A stretch of 64,000 nucleotides of DNA from CAG-390 sp045546615 (GTDB lineage Bacteria; Bacillota; Clostridia; Oscillospirales; CAG-272). Below, one piece after another: positions 1 to 9,056 of this stretch. The notes beneath the pieces were generated by a model. It ran no database searches and had not been told where the DNA came from. It saw only the letters and a list, made by a program, of their open reading frames with translations. How positions within the stretch are numbered: the first letter of the stretch is position 1; the number at the start of each line of letters is the position of its first letter. Position numbers and translations under genes: made by a program. Location: the NCBI GenBank assembly GCA_045546615.1, contig JAZQDD010000039.1, positions 15,788 through 79,787 on the forward strand, written 5' to 3'.

Positions 1-897
1 TTCGAGCTTGATATCACGGGCATGACCAAGCCTATTCTCGTTAGCGGTACTGACGGAGTAGGTACGAAGCTTAAGCTCGCATTTCTTATGGATAAGCACG
101 ATACCGTGGGAATCGACTGCGTTGCAATGTGTGTAAACGACGTTATATGCGTTGGCGCAAAGCCCTTGTTTTTCCTTGATTACATAGCTTGCGGCAAGAA
201 TATTCCCGAGCGTATTGCTGATATCGTAAAGGGCGTTTGCGACGGTTGCGTCATGTCTGGCGCGGCTCTTATCGGCGGCGAGACTGCCGAGATGCCGGGT
301 TTCTATCCCGTAGATGAATACGATCTTGCAGGTTACTGCACGGGCATAGTTGATAAATCCAAGGTTATAGACAACAAGAAGATGAAGGCGGGCGACGTTA
401 TTATCGCGCTCCCTTCGAGCGGTGTCCACTCAAACGGATTCTCCCTTGTAAGAAAGGTATTTGACGTTGAAAACGCCGATATCAAGATTCCCGTTGCGGA
501 GCTTGGCGGAAAGTCTGTTGGCGAGACTCTGCTCACCCCCACGAGAATATATGTAAAGCCCGTTCTCGCTCTTATGGAAAAGGTCAATGTTCGCGGCATT
601 TCTCACATCACGGGCGGCGGTTTCTATGAAAATATTCCGAGAAGCATTCCCGAAGGACTTGGCGCAGTTATTGACCGAGCTTCTATCAGAGTTCTTCCTA
701 TTTTCGACCTCATTGCCAAAACAGGTAATATCAGCGAGCGAGATATGTTCAACACCTTTAACATGGGAGTTGGCATGAGCATCGTAGTTCCTGCTGACGA
801 GGCTGATATGGCTCTTGAAATATTGAAGGAAAACGGCGAGGATGCTTACGTGATCGGTAAGATCGTTGAGTCAGATGACAGCATCGTTATTTGCTGA
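1..897 (+). CDS. purM: Phosphoribosylformylglycinamidine cyclo-ligase (AIR synthetase), 5' truncated by window edge
   Basis: PurM closes FGAM to aminoimidazole ribonucleotide with ATP, step 5 of de novo purine synthesis, in the cytoplasm. The frame is open from base 1 (FELDITGM...), so the true start lies upstream. About 298 residues are present, against a usual length near 340, so roughly 45 N-terminal residues are missing. Family marks are the glycine-rich SGTDGVGTK near the visible start, GGETAEMPG, and SHITGGGFYENIPR in the C-terminal half. The stop TGA shares a base with the ATG of the next gene, so the two are translationally coupled at the head of a purine operon. Confidence 0.97.
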   Translation, partial: FELDITGMTKPILVSGTDGVGTKLKLAFLMDKHDTVGIDCVAMCVNDVICVGAKPLFFLDYIACGKNIPERIADIVKGVCDGCVMSGAALIGGETAEMPGFYPVDEYDLAGYCTGIVDKSKVIDNKKMKAGDVIIALPSSGVHSNGFSLVRKVFDVENADIKIPVAELGGKSVGETLLTPTRIYVKPVLALMEKVNVRGISHITGGGFYENIPRSIPEGLGAVIDRASIRVLPIFDLIAKTGNISERDMFNTFNMGVGMSIVVPADEADMALEILKENGEDAYVIGKIVESDDSIVIC

Positions 898-1505
898 TGA
901 AACGTCTGTTTAACGGAATCTCTGCAGGAATCCTCATTTCCATAGGCGGAAGTGTATTTCTCTCCGCCGACAACAAATATGTAGGAGCAATGTTTTTCTG
1001 CGTTGCGTTGATATGTATTTGTGCAAAATCGTATCTTCTTTTTACGGGCAAAGTTGGTTATCTTGTTGAGGACCATACGAAATCCAATGTCGGAGATGTT
1101 CTGCTTGCTCTTCTTGGCAACACGATAGGAACTGTCGTTTGCGGATACGCTATCCGATATGCTTTGCCGGTTGTTGGCAACGTGGCTGAAATTACTTGTG
1201 CCGCAAAGCTTGAGCAAACATTTCTTATGACGCTCGTGCGCGGTATATTATGCGGAATACTTATGTATCTCGCTGTCAGCATTTACAAGGAGAAGGGAAC
1301 TTACATTTCGATCCTTTTCTGCGTCCCTGCATTTATCATTGCAGGTTTTGAGCATTCCATTGCGGATATATTTTATTTTGCCGCATCGGGCATTGTTTCG
1401 CTCCGCGCATTTGGCTTTGTTTGGACTGTAATACTTGGTAATGCGCTCGGCGGTATGCTTCTGCCCTTGATCTCGATGATAGGAAAGAACGAGGACAAAA
1501 AATGA
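897..1505 (+). CDS. Compact formate/nitrite transporter (FNT) family channel
   Basis: This 202-residue integral membrane protein has six predicted helices (about 7-24, 27-52, 66-88, 102-122, 127-155 and 165-195). Family signatures are LLFTGKVG after helix 2, GFEHSIADIF with the conserved pore histidine in helix 5, and GNALGG in helix 6. FNT proteins are pentameric channels for formate or related monovalent anions. It is shorter than FocA or NirC (about 260-285 residues), mainly in the loops and N-terminus. I place the start at the ATG overlapping the purM stop, not at the TTG six bases earlier. Its end overlaps purN by four bases (ATGA). Its place between purM and purN, with fhs downstream, suggests it handles formate for 10-formyl-THF synthesis. 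That role is inference. Confidence 0.85.
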   Translation: MKRLFNGISAGILISIGGSVFLSADNKYVGAMFFCVALICICAKSYLLFTGKVGYLVEDHTKSNVGDVLLALLGNTIGTVVCGYAIRYALPVVGNVAEITCAAKLEQTFLMTLVRGILCGILMYLAVSIYKEKGTYISILFCVPAFIIAGFEHSIADIFYFAASGIVSLRAFGFVWTVILGNALGGMLLPLISMIGKNEDKK

Positions 1506-2113
1506 AAGAAAAAATGAATATAGCCGTTCTCGTTTCGGGCGGCGGCACCAATCTTCAAGCGCTTATCGATGCTGAAAAAAACGGTATTATAAAGTCGGGA
1601 AGCATCAAGCTCGTTATTTCAAATAACAAAAACGCATACGCTCTTACCCGTGCCGCAGATGCTAATATTGCTACTGCCGTTGTTGTCAAGAGCGAGTGCG
1701 GCTCTGCCGAGGCGTTTGAGGATGCAATCAGCGCTCTTCTGGAGAAAAACGATATCGACTTTATAGTCCTCGCGGGCTTTATGTCGATCCTTAGCGAGAA
1801 ATTCACGTCGAAATATCCAAAGCAGATAATCAACGTTCACCCATCTCTCATTCCGTCGTTCTGCGGCAAGGGCTTCTACGGACTTCGTGTACACGAGGCA
1901 GCTCTTGAATACGGCGTAAAAGTAACGGGCGCGACCGTACATTTCGTAAACGAGATCCCCGACGGCGGTGAGATAATTATGCAAAAGGCTGTTGCTATCA
2001 AAGACGGCGACACGCCCGAGAAACTGCAAAAGCGCGTAATGCGTCAGGCGGAATGGAAGATACTTCCGCTTGCAGTTGAAAAAGTATGTTCAAATAAACT
2101 CGATTGGAGATAA
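1502..2113 (+). CDS. purN: Phosphoribosylglycinamide formyltransferase
   Basis: PurN transfers a formyl group from 10-formyl-THF to GAR (purine step 3). Its 203 residues match the usual length. The N-terminus has the GAR-binding loop LVSGGGTNLQ. The catalytic Asn and His sit in INVHPSLIPSF (about residues 107-117), and the catalytic Asp in PDGGEI (about 152). The ATG overlaps the stop of the upstream FNT gene by four bases, which indicates translational coupling of the formate channel to a formyl-consuming enzyme. Confidence 0.97.
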   Translation: MKEKMNIAVLVSGGGTNLQALIDAEKNGIIKSGSIKLVISNNKNAYALTRAADANIATAVVVKSECGSAEAFEDAISALLEKNDIDFIVLAGFMSILSEKFTSKYPKQIINVHPSLIPSFCGKGFYGLRVHEAALEYGVKVTGATVHFVNEIPDGGEIIMQKAVAIKDGDTPEKLQKRVMRQAEWKILPLAVEKVCSNKLDWR

Positions 2114-2116
2114 AAC

Positions 2117-2839
2117 ATGGCACTTTACGATATCAAAAACCTGCTTTCTACCAACACCTACCCCGGTCGCGGAATCATAATCGGTAAATCCGCCGACGGC
2201 AAGAACGCAATGATAGCGTACTTTATTATGGGCAGAAGCGAAAATAGCCGCAATCGTATTTTTGAGCGTTTTGACGGAGGTATGCGTACAAAGGCTTTTG
2301 ACGAATCCAAGCTGTCCGATCCGAGCCTTATAATCTACAACCCCTATCTTTCTGCCAAGGGCGGCAACATTGACATCATAACAAACGGTGACCAGACCAA
2401 CACCGTTTATGACTATATCTGCGACGGCAAGAGCTTCGAGGATGCTCTCATGACTCGTGAGTTTGAGCCTGATGCGCCCAATTTTACTCCCAGAATTTCG
2501 GGTGCACTTTACTACTGCTTCCCCGGAAACGTATTTACCTACAAGCTCTCCATTCTCAAGAGCGCAAACGGACGCCCCGAGGCGTGCAACCGCTATTTTT
2601 ATAACTACGCTCCCGAAAACGGAATCGGACATTTCATCCACACCTATAAGTGCGACGGCAATCCCATTCCGTCCTTCTACGGCGAGCCCGAGGAGGTAGA
2701 GCTTCCCAACACCGCAGAGGAGCTTGCCGAGATCGTTTGGAGCAATCTTAACGCTGATAACAAGGTATCTCTCTTTGTTCGTGCTATTCCTCTTGACGGC
2801 AGCGAAGCTACGGAGATAATCATAAACAAAAACATATAA
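2117..2839 (+). CDS. purO: Stand-alone IMP cyclohydrolase, PurO-type
   Basis: This 240-residue protein belongs to the family of the archaeal PurO IMP cyclohydrolase (IMP_cyclohyd), which closes FAICAR to IMP. It is unrelated in sequence to the N-terminal cyclohydrolase half of bacterial PurH. Recognisable stretches are NTYPGRGIIIG near the N-terminus, a GRSENSRNR motif (about residues 39-47), NGDQTNTVYD and FTPRISGALY. It starts three bases after purN and is followed 16 bases later by a stand-alone AICAR transformylase, so together they replace bifunctional PurH. The family call is by eye, but the context is strongly supportive. Confidence 0.88.
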   Translation: MALYDIKNLLSTNTYPGRGIIIGKSADGKNAMIAYFIMGRSENSRNRIFERFDGGMRTKAFDESKLSDPSLIIYNPYLSAKGGNIDIITNGDQTNTVYDYICDGKSFEDALMTREFEPDAPNFTPRISGALYYCFPGNVFTYKLSILKSANGRPEACNRYFYNYAPENGIGHFIHTYKCDGNPIPSFYGEPEEVELPNTAEELAEIVWSNLNADNKVSLFVRAIPLDGSEATEIIINKNI

Positions 2840-2855
2840 TGCAGAGGATCATACA

Positions 2856-4040
2856 ATGAAAGAATTTGAACTGAAATACGGCTGTAACCCAAACCAGAAG
2901 CCCGCTAAGATCTACATGGCAGACGGAAGTGAGCTTCCCATCGAGATACTTTCGGGCCGTCCCGGATACATCAATTTTCTTGATGCTTTTAATAGCTGGC
3001 AGCTTGTTAAAGAGCTTAAAGAGGCTCTCGGTCTGCCTGCGGTAACGTCCTTCAAGCACGTCAGTCCCACCTCTGCGGCAGTTGGAATCAAGCTTTCCGA
3101 TACGCTCAAGAAGGCTTGTTTTGTTGACGATATCGAAGGTCTTGACGATTCGCCCCTCGCTTGCGCGTATGCACGAGCAAGAGGCACGGACCGTATGTGT
3201 TCTTTTGGTGACTGGGTAGCGCTTTCCGATGTTTGCGACGTTACCACCGCGCTGATGATCAAGCGCGAGGTGTCCGACGGCGTTATCGCCCCCGGCTACG
3301 AGCCCGAGGCACTTGAGATACTCAAGTCCAAGAGAAAAGGCAACTACAATATCGTTAAGATTGACCCCAATTACGTTCCCGCTCCCATCGAGACCAAGCA
3401 GGTCTACGGAATTACGTTTGAGCAGGGAAGAAACAATTTTGAGATCAACCGTGAGCTTCTTACCAATGTTGTTACTGCTAACAAGGAAATGCCCGAGAGC
3501 GCTATCCGCGATCTCATCGTTGCGCTGATCACCCTTAAATACACGCAGTCAAATTCCGTTTGCTATGCGGTTGACGGACAGGCTATCGGAGTTGGCGCAG
3601 GTCAGCAGTCGAGAATCCATTGCACTCGCCTTGCGGGTGAAAAGGCAGACACTTGGTTCTTGCGTCAGCATGAAAAGGTTCTCAATCTTCCTTTTAGAGA
3701 GGACATCGGCAGACCCGACAGAGACAATGTTATCGACGGTTATATTAATAAGAATGAAGAGGATGTTTGCGCCGACGGAAATTGGCAAAAGTACTTTACC
3801 GTTCGTCCCGAGCCTCTCACCGATGAGGAGGCAAAGGCGTTCCTTGCCACCCGTGACGGTGTAGCCCTCGGATCTGATGCATTCTTCCCGTTTGGAGATA
3901 ATATTGAGCGCGCACATAAGAGCGGCGTTAAGTATATCGCTGAACCCGGCGGCTCGATCAGAGATGATAACGTAATTGCAACCTGCGACAGATACGGTAT
4001 GGCAATGGCGTTTACGGGAATGAGACTTTTCCACCACTAA
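2856..4040 (+). CDS. purH: AICAR formyltransferase, stand-alone (C-terminal half of PurH)
   Basis: This enzyme formylates AICAR to FAICAR with 10-formyl-THF, the penultimate step to IMP. The 394 residues comprise only the AICARFT domain. They begin LKYGCNPNQKPA, contain SFKHVSPTSAAVG (the Lys-His catalytic region, about 66-78) and TLKYTQSNSVCYA, and end near DRYGMAMAFTGMRLFHH. Canonical PurH is about 510-530 residues and carries the cyclohydrolase at its N-terminus. Here that activity is supplied by the preceding gene. Some authors call the isolated transformylase PurV. A GAGGATC Shine-Dalgarno precedes the ATG. Confidence 0.95.
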   Translation: MKEFELKYGCNPNQKPAKIYMADGSELPIEILSGRPGYINFLDAFNSWQLVKELKEALGLPAVTSFKHVSPTSAAVGIKLSDTLKKACFVDDIEGLDDSPLACAYARARGTDRMCSFGDWVALSDVCDVTTALMIKREVSDGVIAPGYEPEALEILKSKRKGNYNIVKIDPNYVPAPIETKQVYGITFEQGRNNFEINRELLTNVVTANKEMPESAIRDLIVALITLKYTQSNSVCYAVDGQAIGVGAGQQSRIHCTRLAGEKADTWFLRQHEKVLNLPFREDIGRPDRDNVIDGYINKNEEDVCADGNWQKYFTVRPEPLTDEEAKAFLATRDGVALGSDAFFPFGDNIERAHKSGVKYIAEPGGSIRDDNVIATCDRYGMAMAFTGMRLFHH

Positions 4041-4057
4041 TTAAACGGAGATTTCAA

Positions 4058-5329
4058 ATGAAGATACTTGTAATTGGCGGCGGCGGACGCGAGCACGCCG
4101 TTATAAAGGCTATAAAGAAAAATCCCGACGTTGAGTGCATTTATGCGCTTCCGGGTAACGGCGGAATAGCCGCTGACGCTATCTGCGTTAACATCGGAGC
4201 TAAGGATATCGACGCTATCGTTGATTTTGCGCTCGAAAAAGCTATTGATTACGCAATAGTTACTCCCGATGATCCGCTCGTTCTCGGTGCGGTAGATGCT
4301 CTAAACGCCAAGGGCATCCCTTGCTTTGGCCCTGATAAAAAAGCGGCAATAATCGAGGGTAGCAAGGCGTTTTCTAAAAATCTTATGAAAAAATATTCTA
4401 TTCCCACTGCGGAATATGAGATATTTGATAACAAGGATGCGGCACTTGATTACCTCAAGGGTGTAGATTACCCCATTGTAGTAAAGGCTGACGGACTTGC
4501 ACTCGGCAAGGGTGTTATTATTGCGCAGGACCGCAAGGAAGCCGAGGACGCAGTTGTTTCCATGATGGAGGATAAGGTGTTCGGAAATAGCGGCGATAAC
4601 ATCGTTATCGAGGAATTTCTCACAGGCCCCGAGGTCTCCGTTCTTGCGTTTACTGATGGCAAGACAGTCGTTCCCATGGTCTCTTCAATGGATCATAAGC
4701 GTGCGGGAGATAATGACACGGGACTTAACACGGGCGGAATGGGTACTATCGCGCCCAACCCATACTACACAGCGGACGTTGCCAAGGTTTGTATGGATGA
4801 GATATTCCTTCCTACCGTTAACGCTATGAACGCCGAGGGACGCACCTTTAAGGGATGCTTGTACTTCGGACTCATGCTCACTCCCAAGGGCCCCAAGGTG
4901 ATCGAATATAATTGTCGCTTTGGAGACCCCGAAACGCAGGTCGTTCTCCCGCTTCTTAAAAGCGATCTGTTGACAATAATGAAGGCAGTAACCGAGGAAA
5001 GACTTGCGGACGTAGACGTTGAGTTTTCCGACGGTGCGGCTTGCTGTGTTATTATGGCTTCCAAGGGATATCCGCAGAAGTATGATAAAGGCTTTGAGAT
5101 ATCTATTCCCAATGAGCTTTCTTCGTCCGTTTACGTTGCAGGAGCGGAGCTTCGCGATGGCAAGCTTCTTACATCGGGTGGAAGAGTTCTCGGCGTAACT
5201 GCCACGGCTGACAATCTCCCCGAGGCTATTAAAATGGCGTACGGCAAGGTGGAGAACATCAGCTTTGATAATGCATACTACCGCAACGACATCGGCGCAC
5301 GCGCACTTAAAGCGCTTACGGAGGATTGA
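4058..5329 (+). CDS. purD: Phosphoribosylamine-glycine ligase
   Basis: PurD is the ATP-grasp enzyme that makes GAR from phosphoribosylamine, glycine and ATP (purine step 2). It has the usual 423 residues. Marks are the N-terminal VIGGGGREHAV, the ATP-grasp core (VVKADGLALGKGV, about residues 143-155), TGGMGTIAPNP and YNCRFGDPETQ with the metal-binding acids. The gene ends three bases before the ATG of purL, and the purL ribosome binding site lies inside its last codons. Confidence 0.98.
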   Translation: MKILVIGGGGREHAVIKAIKKNPDVECIYALPGNGGIAADAICVNIGAKDIDAIVDFALEKAIDYAIVTPDDPLVLGAVDALNAKGIPCFGPDKKAAIIEGSKAFSKNLMKKYSIPTAEYEIFDNKDAALDYLKGVDYPIVVKADGLALGKGVIIAQDRKEAEDAVVSMMEDKVFGNSGDNIVIEEFLTGPEVSVLAFTDGKTVVPMVSSMDHKRAGDNDTGLNTGGMGTIAPNPYYTADVAKVCMDEIFLPTVNAMNAEGRTFKGCLYFGLMLTPKGPKVIEYNCRFGDPETQVVLPLLKSDLLTIMKAVTEERLADVDVEFSDGAACCVIMASKGYPQKYDKGFEISIPNELSSSVYVAGAELRDGKLLTSGGRVLGVTATADNLPEAIKMAYGKVENISFDNAYYRNDIGARALKALTED

Positions 5330-5331
5330 TT

Positions 5332-8300
5332 ATGGTTTATAGAATTTTCGTAGAGAAAAAGGCAGGACTTGATAACGAGGCTCGCGCACTTTGCTCTGAA
5401 CTTAAAAATCTCGTTGGCATTTCAAACCTTGAATACGTAAGAATACTTAACAGATATGATGCTGAAAACATCTCCGAGGAGCTGTTTGACGAGGCTGTTC
5501 GCAGTGTGTTTTCCGAGCCTCAGCTCGATATCACGTCCTCTGATGTCGTATCCAACGGAGGATATGTTTTTGCTGTCGAATTTCTCCCCGGTCAGTTTGA
5601 CCAAAGGGCGGATTCTGCCGCACAGTGCATACAGATAATTTCCTGCGGAGATCGCCCGACGATCAGAACGGCAAAAGTGTACGTTCTCGGCGGAAAGCTT
5701 ACCGAGTCGGATATCGAGAAGATAAAGAAATACGTTATAAACCCCGTAGAAGCGCGCGAGGCGGCACTTGAAAAGCCCGAAACCCTTGCGGCGCAGTACG
5801 AGCTTCCGACCACTGTCGCAACACTTGACGGCTTCTGCGCGCTTGACCGCGCAGGTCTTGCTGATTTTGTGGCAAAATACGGTCTTGCAATGGATATTGA
5901 CGACATCAGTTTTTGTCAGCAATATTTTATTTCAGAAAAGCGCGATCCCACTATCACCGAGATTAGGATGATCGATACCTATTGGTCGGATCACTGCCGT
6001 CACACCACGTTCCTTACAACTATTGACAACGTGAGCTTCGAGGACGAGCTTCTCCGCGCCGCGTACGAGGATTATCTCGCCGTTCGCAGAGAGATAGGCA
6101 GAACCAAGCCCATAAATCTCATGGACATTGCAACGGTTGCCACAAGATACCTCAAGAAAAAAGGTATGCTTGACAAGCTCGATGAATCCGAGGAGATCAA
6201 TGCTTGCACTGTCAAGATTGAGATCGAGGCAGACGGTAAAAAAGAGCCTTGGCTTCTTCTTTTCAAAAACGAAACACACAATCACCCCACGGAGATTGAG
6301 CCTTTTGGCGGCGCGGCTACTTGTATTGGCGGCGCTATACGCGATCCGCTCTCGGGCAGATCCTACGTTTATGCCGCAATGCGCGTAACAGGCGCGGCAG
6401 ATCCGCTGACTCCCGTTTCCGAGACCATCAAGGGCAAACTCCCCCAGCGAAAGATAGTTACAACAGCCGCGGCGGGCTACTCCTCCTACGGTAACCAGAT
6501 CGGTCTTGCTACCGGTATGGTAGACGAGCTTTATCACAAAGGCTACGCCGCCAAGCGTATGGAGATCGGTGCTGTTATTGCTGCCGCCCCCGCTGAAAAC
6601 GTGCGCCGTGAGCGCCCCGAGGATGGAGACATTGTAATTCTGCTTGGCGGAAGAACAGGTCGCGACGGTTGCGGTGGAGCAACGGGTTCATCGAAAAAGC
6701 ATACGATGGAATCCCTGGAAACTTGCGGAGCAGAGGTTCAAAAGGGTAATGCTCCCGAGGAAAGAAAGCTCCAGCGCCTCTTTAGAAATCCCACTGCTTG
6801 CCGTATGATCAAGCGTTGTAATGATTTTGGCGCGGGCGGTGTTTCGGTTGCGGTTGGCGAGCTTGCTGACGGACTTGACATCGATCTTAACGCAGTTCCC
6901 AAAAAATATGACGGACTTGACGGAACTGAACTTGCTATCAGCGAGTCTCAGGAGAGAATGGCCGTTGTAGTCGAGGCAAAGGATGTTGAAGGTTTTATGG
7001 CTCTTGCCGAAAGTGAAAACCTCGAGGCTACCGTAGTTGCACGCGTTACCGAAGAGCCTCGTCTGCGTATGCATTGGAATGGAAATACTATCGTTGATAT
7101 TTCCCGTGAGTTCCTCAACTCAAACGGCGCTGAAAAGCATATAGATATTGCTCCCGCAACACCTGCGGATTACGCTAAAAATATTCCCGCAGATTTTACT
7201 GATGGTTATATGGCTCTTGCATCCGACCTCAACGTATGCTCAAAGCGCGGTCTTTCGGAACGTTTTGACTCTACGATAGGTGCGGGAACCGTCCTTATGC
7301 CATTTGGCGGAAAGCATCAGAAAACACCTATTCAGGCAATGGTGCACAAGATCTCGGTAGAGAAAAAGCATACCGAGGATTGCTCCTTCATGTCTTGGGG
7401 ATACAACCCCTTTATTACCGAAAAGAGCCCCTATCACGGCGCTTATCTTGCAGTAGTGGAGAGCGTAGCAAAGCTTATTGCCGCAGGTGCAAGCTTCGAG
7501 GACGTTTATCTCACTTTCCAGGAATATTTTGAAAAGCCCGCACGCGATCCCAAACGTTGGGGTAAGCCCTTGGCGGCGCTCCTTGGCGCATTTAAGGCAC
7601 AGCTTGACCTTGGAATCGCTTCTATTGGTGGTAAGGACTCCATGAGCGGCTCTTTTGAGGACATTGATGTTCCCCCTACGCTCGTTTCCTTCGCTGTCAC
7701 TACGGGAAAGACCGCAGACGTTGTTTCGGGTGAGTTCAAAAAATCCGGTTCCAATCTCATTCTTATTGCTCCCGAATACGATGAAAACGGTCTGCCTACC
7801 GCAGACTCGCTCAAAAAATGCTTTGCCACCGTTAGTGCGCTTGTGCGCGAAGGAAAGGTCTACTCGGCGTGGACGCCCACATACGGCGGTATTGCAGAGG
7901 GCGTTCTGAAAATGTGCATTGGTAATGGCTTTGGCTTCAAGTATGCTGATGGCGTTACACTTAAGAAGATATTCTCCTATGCATACGGTGCGTTCCTCAT
8001 TGAGACTGATGAAAAGATAGGTGAGCTTATAGGTACGGTTACCGATAGCGGTGCTATTGAGCTTGGTAGCGAATGTGTGAGCCTTGCACAGCTTTCACAC
8101 GCGTATGAGGCAAAACTTGAGAGTGTATATCCTTGTATGGAAAAGGAAGAAGTCAAGAAGTATGAAAACTTCTCCTTTACAGCAGATAGCCGTAAAGCTC
8201 CCGCTATTATAACCTCAACACCCAAGGTTCTTATTCCCGTGTTCCCCGGAACGAACTGTGAGTACGATTCCGCCAAGGTTATGCGTGACGCGGGCGCAGA

Positions 8301-9018
8301 TGCCGAAATATTCGTTATTAACAACCTTACTGCCGATTCTATAGCTCGCAGTGTGGATCAGTTTGCCGAAAAGCTCAAAACCGCACAAATGGTATTCATC
8401 CCGGGCGGTTTTTCAGGCGGCGACGAGCCTGACGGTTCTGGTAAGTTCATCATGGCGTTCTTCCGCAATGAAGCGATAAAGAACGGCGTTCACGATCTGC
8501 TTGATAACCGCGGCGGTCTTATGTGCGGTATCTGTAACGGTTTCCAGGCTCTTGTTAAACTTGGACTCGTTCCGTATGGTAAGATCATCGACACTGATGA
8601 GAATTGTCCTACGCTTACCTTTAATAACATAGCACGTCACCAATCCAAGCTCGTGCGTATCAGAGTAGCGTCCAACAAGTCTCCGTGGCTTTCCGCTACG
8701 AATGTAGGAGATGTTTACACTGTTCCGATCTCTCACGGCGAAGGCAAGTTCTTGGCTTCTGATGAGATGGTTGCCACCCTTGCTGCAAACGGTCAGATAG
8801 CTACGCAGTACGTGGATCTTGACGGTAATGCCACCGATGATATCAGATACAACCCCAACGGCTCCGTTTGCGCTATTGAAGGTATAACCTCGCCCGACGG
8901 CAGAGTATTTGGTAAGATGGGACACAGCGAGAGAATTGGCTCGGGACTTTACAAAAACGTCCCCGGTCAGTTCGATATGCAGATGTTTGCTTCTGCTGTA
9001 AAGTATTTCAAAGGCTGA
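5332..9018 (+). CDS. purL: Phosphoribosylformylglycinamidine synthase, PurL-PurQ fusion
   Basis: This 1228-residue fused enzyme converts FGAR, ATP and glutamine to FGAM (step 4). An N-terminal PurS-like domain is followed by two synthetase halves (ETHNHPTEIEPFGGAA near residue 314) and a C-terminal class I glutaminase. The glutaminase begins PVFPGTNCEYD. Its nucleophile Cys is in CGICNGFQ (about 1063), and its His and Glu are in SHGEGKF (about 1133). I chose the ATG at 5332 because GGAGG lies seven bases upstream. A TTG at 5326 is also in frame. Separate purQ and purS genes are not needed with this architecture. Confidence 0.97.
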   Translation: MVYRIFVEKKAGLDNEARALCSELKNLVGISNLEYVRILNRYDAENISEELFDEAVRSVFSEPQLDITSSDVVSNGGYVFAVEFLPGQFDQRADSAAQCIQIISCGDRPTIRTAKVYVLGGKLTESDIEKIKKYVINPVEAREAALEKPETLAAQYELPTTVATLDGFCALDRAGLADFVAKYGLAMDIDDISFCQQYFISEKRDPTITEIRMIDTYWSDHCRHTTFLTTIDNVSFEDELLRAAYEDYLAVRREIGRTKPINLMDIATVATRYLKKKGMLDKLDESEEINACTVKIEIEADGKKEPWLLLFKNETHNHPTEIEPFGGAATCIGGAIRDPLSGRSYVYAAMRVTGAADPLTPVSETIKGKLPQRKIVTTAAAGYSSYGNQIGLATGMVDELYHKGYAAKRMEIGAVIAAAPAENVRRERPEDGDIVILLGGRTGRDGCGGATGSSKKHTMESLETCGAEVQKGNAPEERKLQRLFRNPTACRMIKRCNDFGAGGVSVAVGELADGLDIDLNAVPKKYDGLDGTELAISESQERMAVVVEAKDVEGFMALAESENLEATVVARVTEEPRLRMHWNGNTIVDISREFLNSNGAEKHIDIAPATPADYAKNIPADFTDGYMALASDLNVCSKRGLSERFDSTIGAGTVLMPFGGKHQKTPIQAMVHKISVEKKHTEDCSFMSWGYNPFITEKSPYHGAYLAVVESVAKLIAAGASFEDVYLTFQEYFEKPARDPKRWGKPLAALLGAFKAQLDLGIASIGGKDSMSGSFEDIDVPPTLVSFAVTTGKTADVVSGEFKKSGSNLILIAPEYDENGLPTADSLKKCFATVSALVREGKVYSAWTPTYGGIAEGVLKMCIGNGFGFKYADGVTLKKIFSYAYGAFLIETDEKIGELIGTVTDSGAIELGSECVSLAQLSHAYEAKLESVYPCMEKEEVKKYENFSFTADSRKAPAIITSTPKVLIPVFPGTNCEYDSAKVMRDAGADAEIFVINNLTADSIARSVDQFAEKLKTAQMVFIPGGFSGGDEPDGSGKFIMAFFRNEAIKNGVHDLLDNRGGLMCGICNGFQALVKLGLVPYGKIIDTDENCPTLTFNNIARHQSKLVRIRVASNKSPWLSATNVGDVYTVPISHGEGKFLASDEMVATLAANGQIATQYVDLDGNATDDIRYNPNGSVCAIEGITSPDGRVFGKMGHSERIGSGLYKNVPGQFDMQMFASAVKYFKG

Positions 9019-9056
9019 ACGCTTCTCTGAATTATTAAACCTTGGAGGAAAATAAA

